A stretch of DNA of 7,160 nt, taken from positions 1 to 7,160 of the forward strand of contig JAOZNG010000060.1 in assembly GCA_029933895.1 (NCBI GenBank), written 5' to 3'. The position numbers and the translations under genes are program-made. The notes below the pieces were generated by a model. The model had not been told where the DNA came from and made no database searches. It saw only the letters and a list, made by a program, of their open reading frames with translations. Below, piece by piece: positions 5,435 to 7,160 of the stretch; within the stretch, counting starts at the first letter, position 1; every line of letters starts with the position of its first letter. This stretch comes from an archaeon. Lineage in GTDB: Archaea; Altiarchaeota; Altiarchaeia; IMC4; QMZM01.

Positions 5435-6241
5435 TTACCCCCATATCTCCCTGTAACTCCTCACCTCATTGTATCTGAAAACAGGTCCATCGATACATAC
5501 GTACCTGCCCCCTATATTACAGTGGCCGCATTTCCCTATGCCGCATTTCATCCTCCTCTCGAAGGACAAAATAATCTGTTCATCCGGGAGCTGCATACTC
5601 TTCAGGTCCTTCACCACAGACTTCATCATTACGGAGGGACCGCATACTATTGCATAAGTGTTTTTGATTTCATGGGATACGTCTTTAAGGAGCTCGTTAA
5701 CGAAGCCTACCCTGCCGTACCATCCCTCAGATTCCACGTCAGCGATCAAATGCAAGTCAAACATGCTCTGCCAGTCATCGTATTCCTGCCTGAAGACCAT
5801 ATCATCAGCGGTTCTGGCTCCATAGAGTATGGAGACATCCCCGTATCCTTCTCTCTCATCCCTTATGTAGTCTATAAACGACCTCAGAGGAGCTAAACCG
5901 ATACCTCCCCCCACGAAAAGCAGGTCGCTTTCACCCATCTCCTTGACAGGAAATCCTCTACCATAGGGTCCTCTGACCCCAACGGTATCCCCCGGCTCTG
6001 CTTCATGAACCGCTGAAGTAACACTGCCCACGTTCTTCACGCTCAAGTCAATGTAGTCTTCTATCGTGGGGCTGGAGCTTATGGAGACCGGTATCTCCCC
6101 GTAACCAAAGACAGACAGCTCCATGAACTGCCCTGGCTTATGTCTTAAGCCTTTCACATCCAATCTTAAAGTCTTCACGTCTCTGCTTTCCTCTAAAATC
6201 TTAAGTATTTCTACCTTCCTTGGGATGTAGGGATTGATCAT
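5435..6241 (-). CDS. hydG: FAD/NAD(P)-binding [2Fe-2S] subunit, sulfhydrogenase gamma (HydG) / anaerobic sulfite reductase B (AsrB) type
   Basis: This subunit passes electrons between NAD(P)H and an iron-sulfur partner. Domains in order: a ferredoxin-reductase-like FAD barrel (about 5-98; the flavin motif here is IPVSISSSP, 50-58, and GPYGRGFP, 91-98), an NAD(P)-binding fold (LLFVGGGIGLAPLRSF, 107-122, and VCGPSVMMK, 199-207), and a C-terminal [2Fe-2S] loop with C233, C238, C241 and C249 (C-x4-C-x2-C-x7-C), as in HydG, AsrB and PyrK. At 268 residues it is full length for the family. Its ATG overlaps the stop of the HydB/AsrA-type gene (ATGA), so the two are probably translationally coupled and form a complex. 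HydG here means the hydrogenase gamma subunit, not the [FeFe]-hydrogenase maturase. No pyrimidine genes are nearby, which makes PyrK less likely. The hydrogenase delta/alpha or AsrC genes that usually follow are absent. Confidence 0.85.
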   Translation of the reverse strand: MINPYIPRKVEILKILEESRDVKTLRLDVKGLRHKPGQFMELSVFGYGEIPVSISSSPTIEDYIDLSVKNVGSVTSAVHEAEPGDTVGVRGPYGRGFPVKEMGESDLLFVGGGIGLAPLRSFIDYIRDEREGYGDVSILYGARTADDMVFRQEYDDWQSMFDLHLIADVESEGWYGRVGFVNELLKDVSHEIKNTYAIVCGPSVMMKSVVKDLKSMQLPDEQIILSFERRMKCGIGKCGHCNIGGRYVCIDGPVFRYNEVRSYREIWG

Positions 6242-7160
6242 CTTTTCACTCCCTCCCTGATGATTTCCAGCATGCTAATCCCAGCGGGACAGTTTCTGAT
6301 GCATCGGCCGCATCCCACACAGCCGTAGACTCCATGCCTCTCTTGCATGTACTCTAGCTTATGGTTTATCCTGTTCATGAATCTGTCAGCCTTACAGTCT
6401 CTCGGGTTGAAGTTGCCGGCCATCTTGGTGAAGGAGGGATTCATGCAGGAATCCCAGAACCGCATTCTTTCACCCCTCCCTGCATATAAATCCATCCCGT
6501 CCACCACATCAAAACAATAGCATGTTGGGCATATAAATGTGCAGCTGTAGCAGTAAAGACACCTCCTTGATTTCTCCCTCACCTTTTCTTCATCAACCAC
6601 AAACTCCTTTGAATCCAATTCCTCCATCAGTTCAATGCGATTTCCCCTGTTTTTTTCAGCTGCTTTCTCATCCATTCCTTCTGCCTTCCTGAAAAATTTA
6701 GATTCTGAGACCAGATTTCTTCCTCCATCAGTCAGGGGTTTAACCAGATAAAAATCGCCGACGTCGGTAAAGACTAAATCAGCTCCCTTATCCAGCGAAG
6801 GCCCTGTGTTTAACACAGAACAGAAGCAATCATCCCCCTGCTCAACACACTCCAGTGAAATTATTAATGTATTATCCCTTCTCTCCAGGTAATATGGGTC
6901 CTCGAACCCCTCCCTGGCCACGGAATCAAGAATCAGGAGGGCGTTTACGTCGCAGGGTCTGATGCCGAATAAAACCCTCTTTCCAGAGCTCACATCACCA
7001 TCTACCCTGACTTTCTCCTTGGATTCGCTGAATTCCAGAATTTTCTCTTTGCTGGGCAGGAAAAAACCCTTTGGGGAAACAGTTGAGTTAATGTAGTCTA
7101 AGGTAATCTCATCACCCTTCTCCAGGGTCTTGAAGTAAACCATCCCGTCCAGCTTTACGT
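6238..7160 (-). CDS. hydB: 4Fe-4S electron-transfer subunit, sulfhydrogenase beta (HydB) / anaerobic sulfite reductase A (AsrA) type; 5' end outside window
   Basis: This is the partner of the flavin subunit, wiring electrons through iron-sulfur clusters to a catalytic subunit. Numbering from the in-frame ATG at 7143: KRVLFGIRPCDVNALLILD (55-73) is the family's N-terminal signature; C106 and C108 follow; cluster motif 1 is C195-x2-C198-x2-C201-x3-C205-P with extra C208 and C210 (CPTCYCF); cluster motif 2 is C275-x2-C278-x2-C281-x3-C285-P. FWDSCMNPSFTKMAGNFNPR (229-248) is typical of the family. The frame stays open upstream of 7143 and encodes VKLDG, which matches the pre-signature region of homologues, and family members usually have 30-60 more N-terminal residues. 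The real start is therefore probably beyond the right edge. HydB and AsrA cannot be told apart with certainty from the sequence. Confidence 0.85.
   Translation of the reverse strand, partial: VKLDGMVYFKTLEKGDEITLDYINSTVSPKGFFLPSKEKILEFSESKEKVRVDGDVSSGKRVLFGIRPCDVNALLILDSVAREGFEDPYYLERRDNTLIISLECVEQGDDCFCSVLNTGPSLDKGADLVFTDVGDFYLVKPLTDGGRNLVSESKFFRKAEGMDEKAAEKNRGNRIELMEELDSKEFVVDEEKVREKSRRCLYCYSCTFICPTCYCFDVVDGMDLYAGRGERMRFWDSCMNPSFTKMAGNFNPRDCKADRFMNRINHKLEYMQERHGVYGCVGCGRCIRNCPAGISMLEIIREGVKR

Noticed and set aside
5435..6241. PyrK, the dihydroorotate dehydrogenase electron-transfer subunit
   Set aside because: It has the same fold and cluster, but the overlapping partner is HydB/AsrA type and no pyrD is present.
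1..7160. CRISPR array, insertion sequence or transposase
   Set aside because: No spaced direct repeats, terminal inverted repeats or transposase motifs were seen. The only exact DNA repeat noticed is the 30-bp tandem pair inside the stalk-coding region.

Overview
The window looks like archaeal chromosome. I base this on AT-rich TATA-like elements placed close to start codons with little Shine-Dalgarno signal, a tRNA gene with no encoded CCA, heavy use of AUA (Ile) and AGG/AGA (Arg) codons, a sulfhydrogenase/Asr-type electron-transfer gene pair, and a secreted Cys-repeat protein of a style I associate with archaeal genomes. I cannot name the lineage from this sequence alone.

Left part, + strand (1-2519): an MscS-type mechanosensitive channel is followed, with a 4-base ATGA overlap, by a broken gene. 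Its start resembles a PrsW-family intramembrane protease: a membrane segment and a WWLDRYE motif, then a frameshift, then an AFIWG-containing segment. A further decayed fragment with an in-frame TAG runs to about 1507. Next is a secreted or surface protein with a Thr/Ser-rich stalk, encoded partly by a 30-bp tandem DNA duplication, and ten near-perfect 26-residue repeats carrying two cysteines each.

Middle, - strand (2516-3884): a NUDIX hydrolase lies 22 bp upstream of hisG (long-form ATP phosphoribosyltransferase). hisG meets the Cys-repeat gene tail to tail, with both stop codons inside one TTAA. A tRNA-Val(UAC) gene lies at 3945-4018 on the + strand, opposite to all of its protein-coding neighbours.

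Right part, - strand (4066-7160), transcribed right to left: an iron-sulfur subunit (HydB/AsrA type, cut by the window edge), a flavin/[2Fe-2S] subunit (HydG/AsrB type), a small PAPS-type sulfotransferase, and a CysQ-type 3'(2'),5'-bisphosphate nucleotidase. Gaps are -4, 5 and 2 bp, so this is almost certainly one operon. The last two genes make biochemical sense together: sulfotransferases release PAP from PAPS, and CysQ hydrolyses PAP. The first two normally move electrons between NAD(P)H and a hydrogenase or sulfite reductase catalytic subunit. No catalytic subunit follows them here, so the pair is either an orphan module or has its partner upstream of the window.

Most individual families are recognisable. 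The less ordinary points are the redox pair/sulfotransferase/CysQ operon, the very regular Cys-repeat surface protein, and the decaying membrane-protease gene beside the channel gene.
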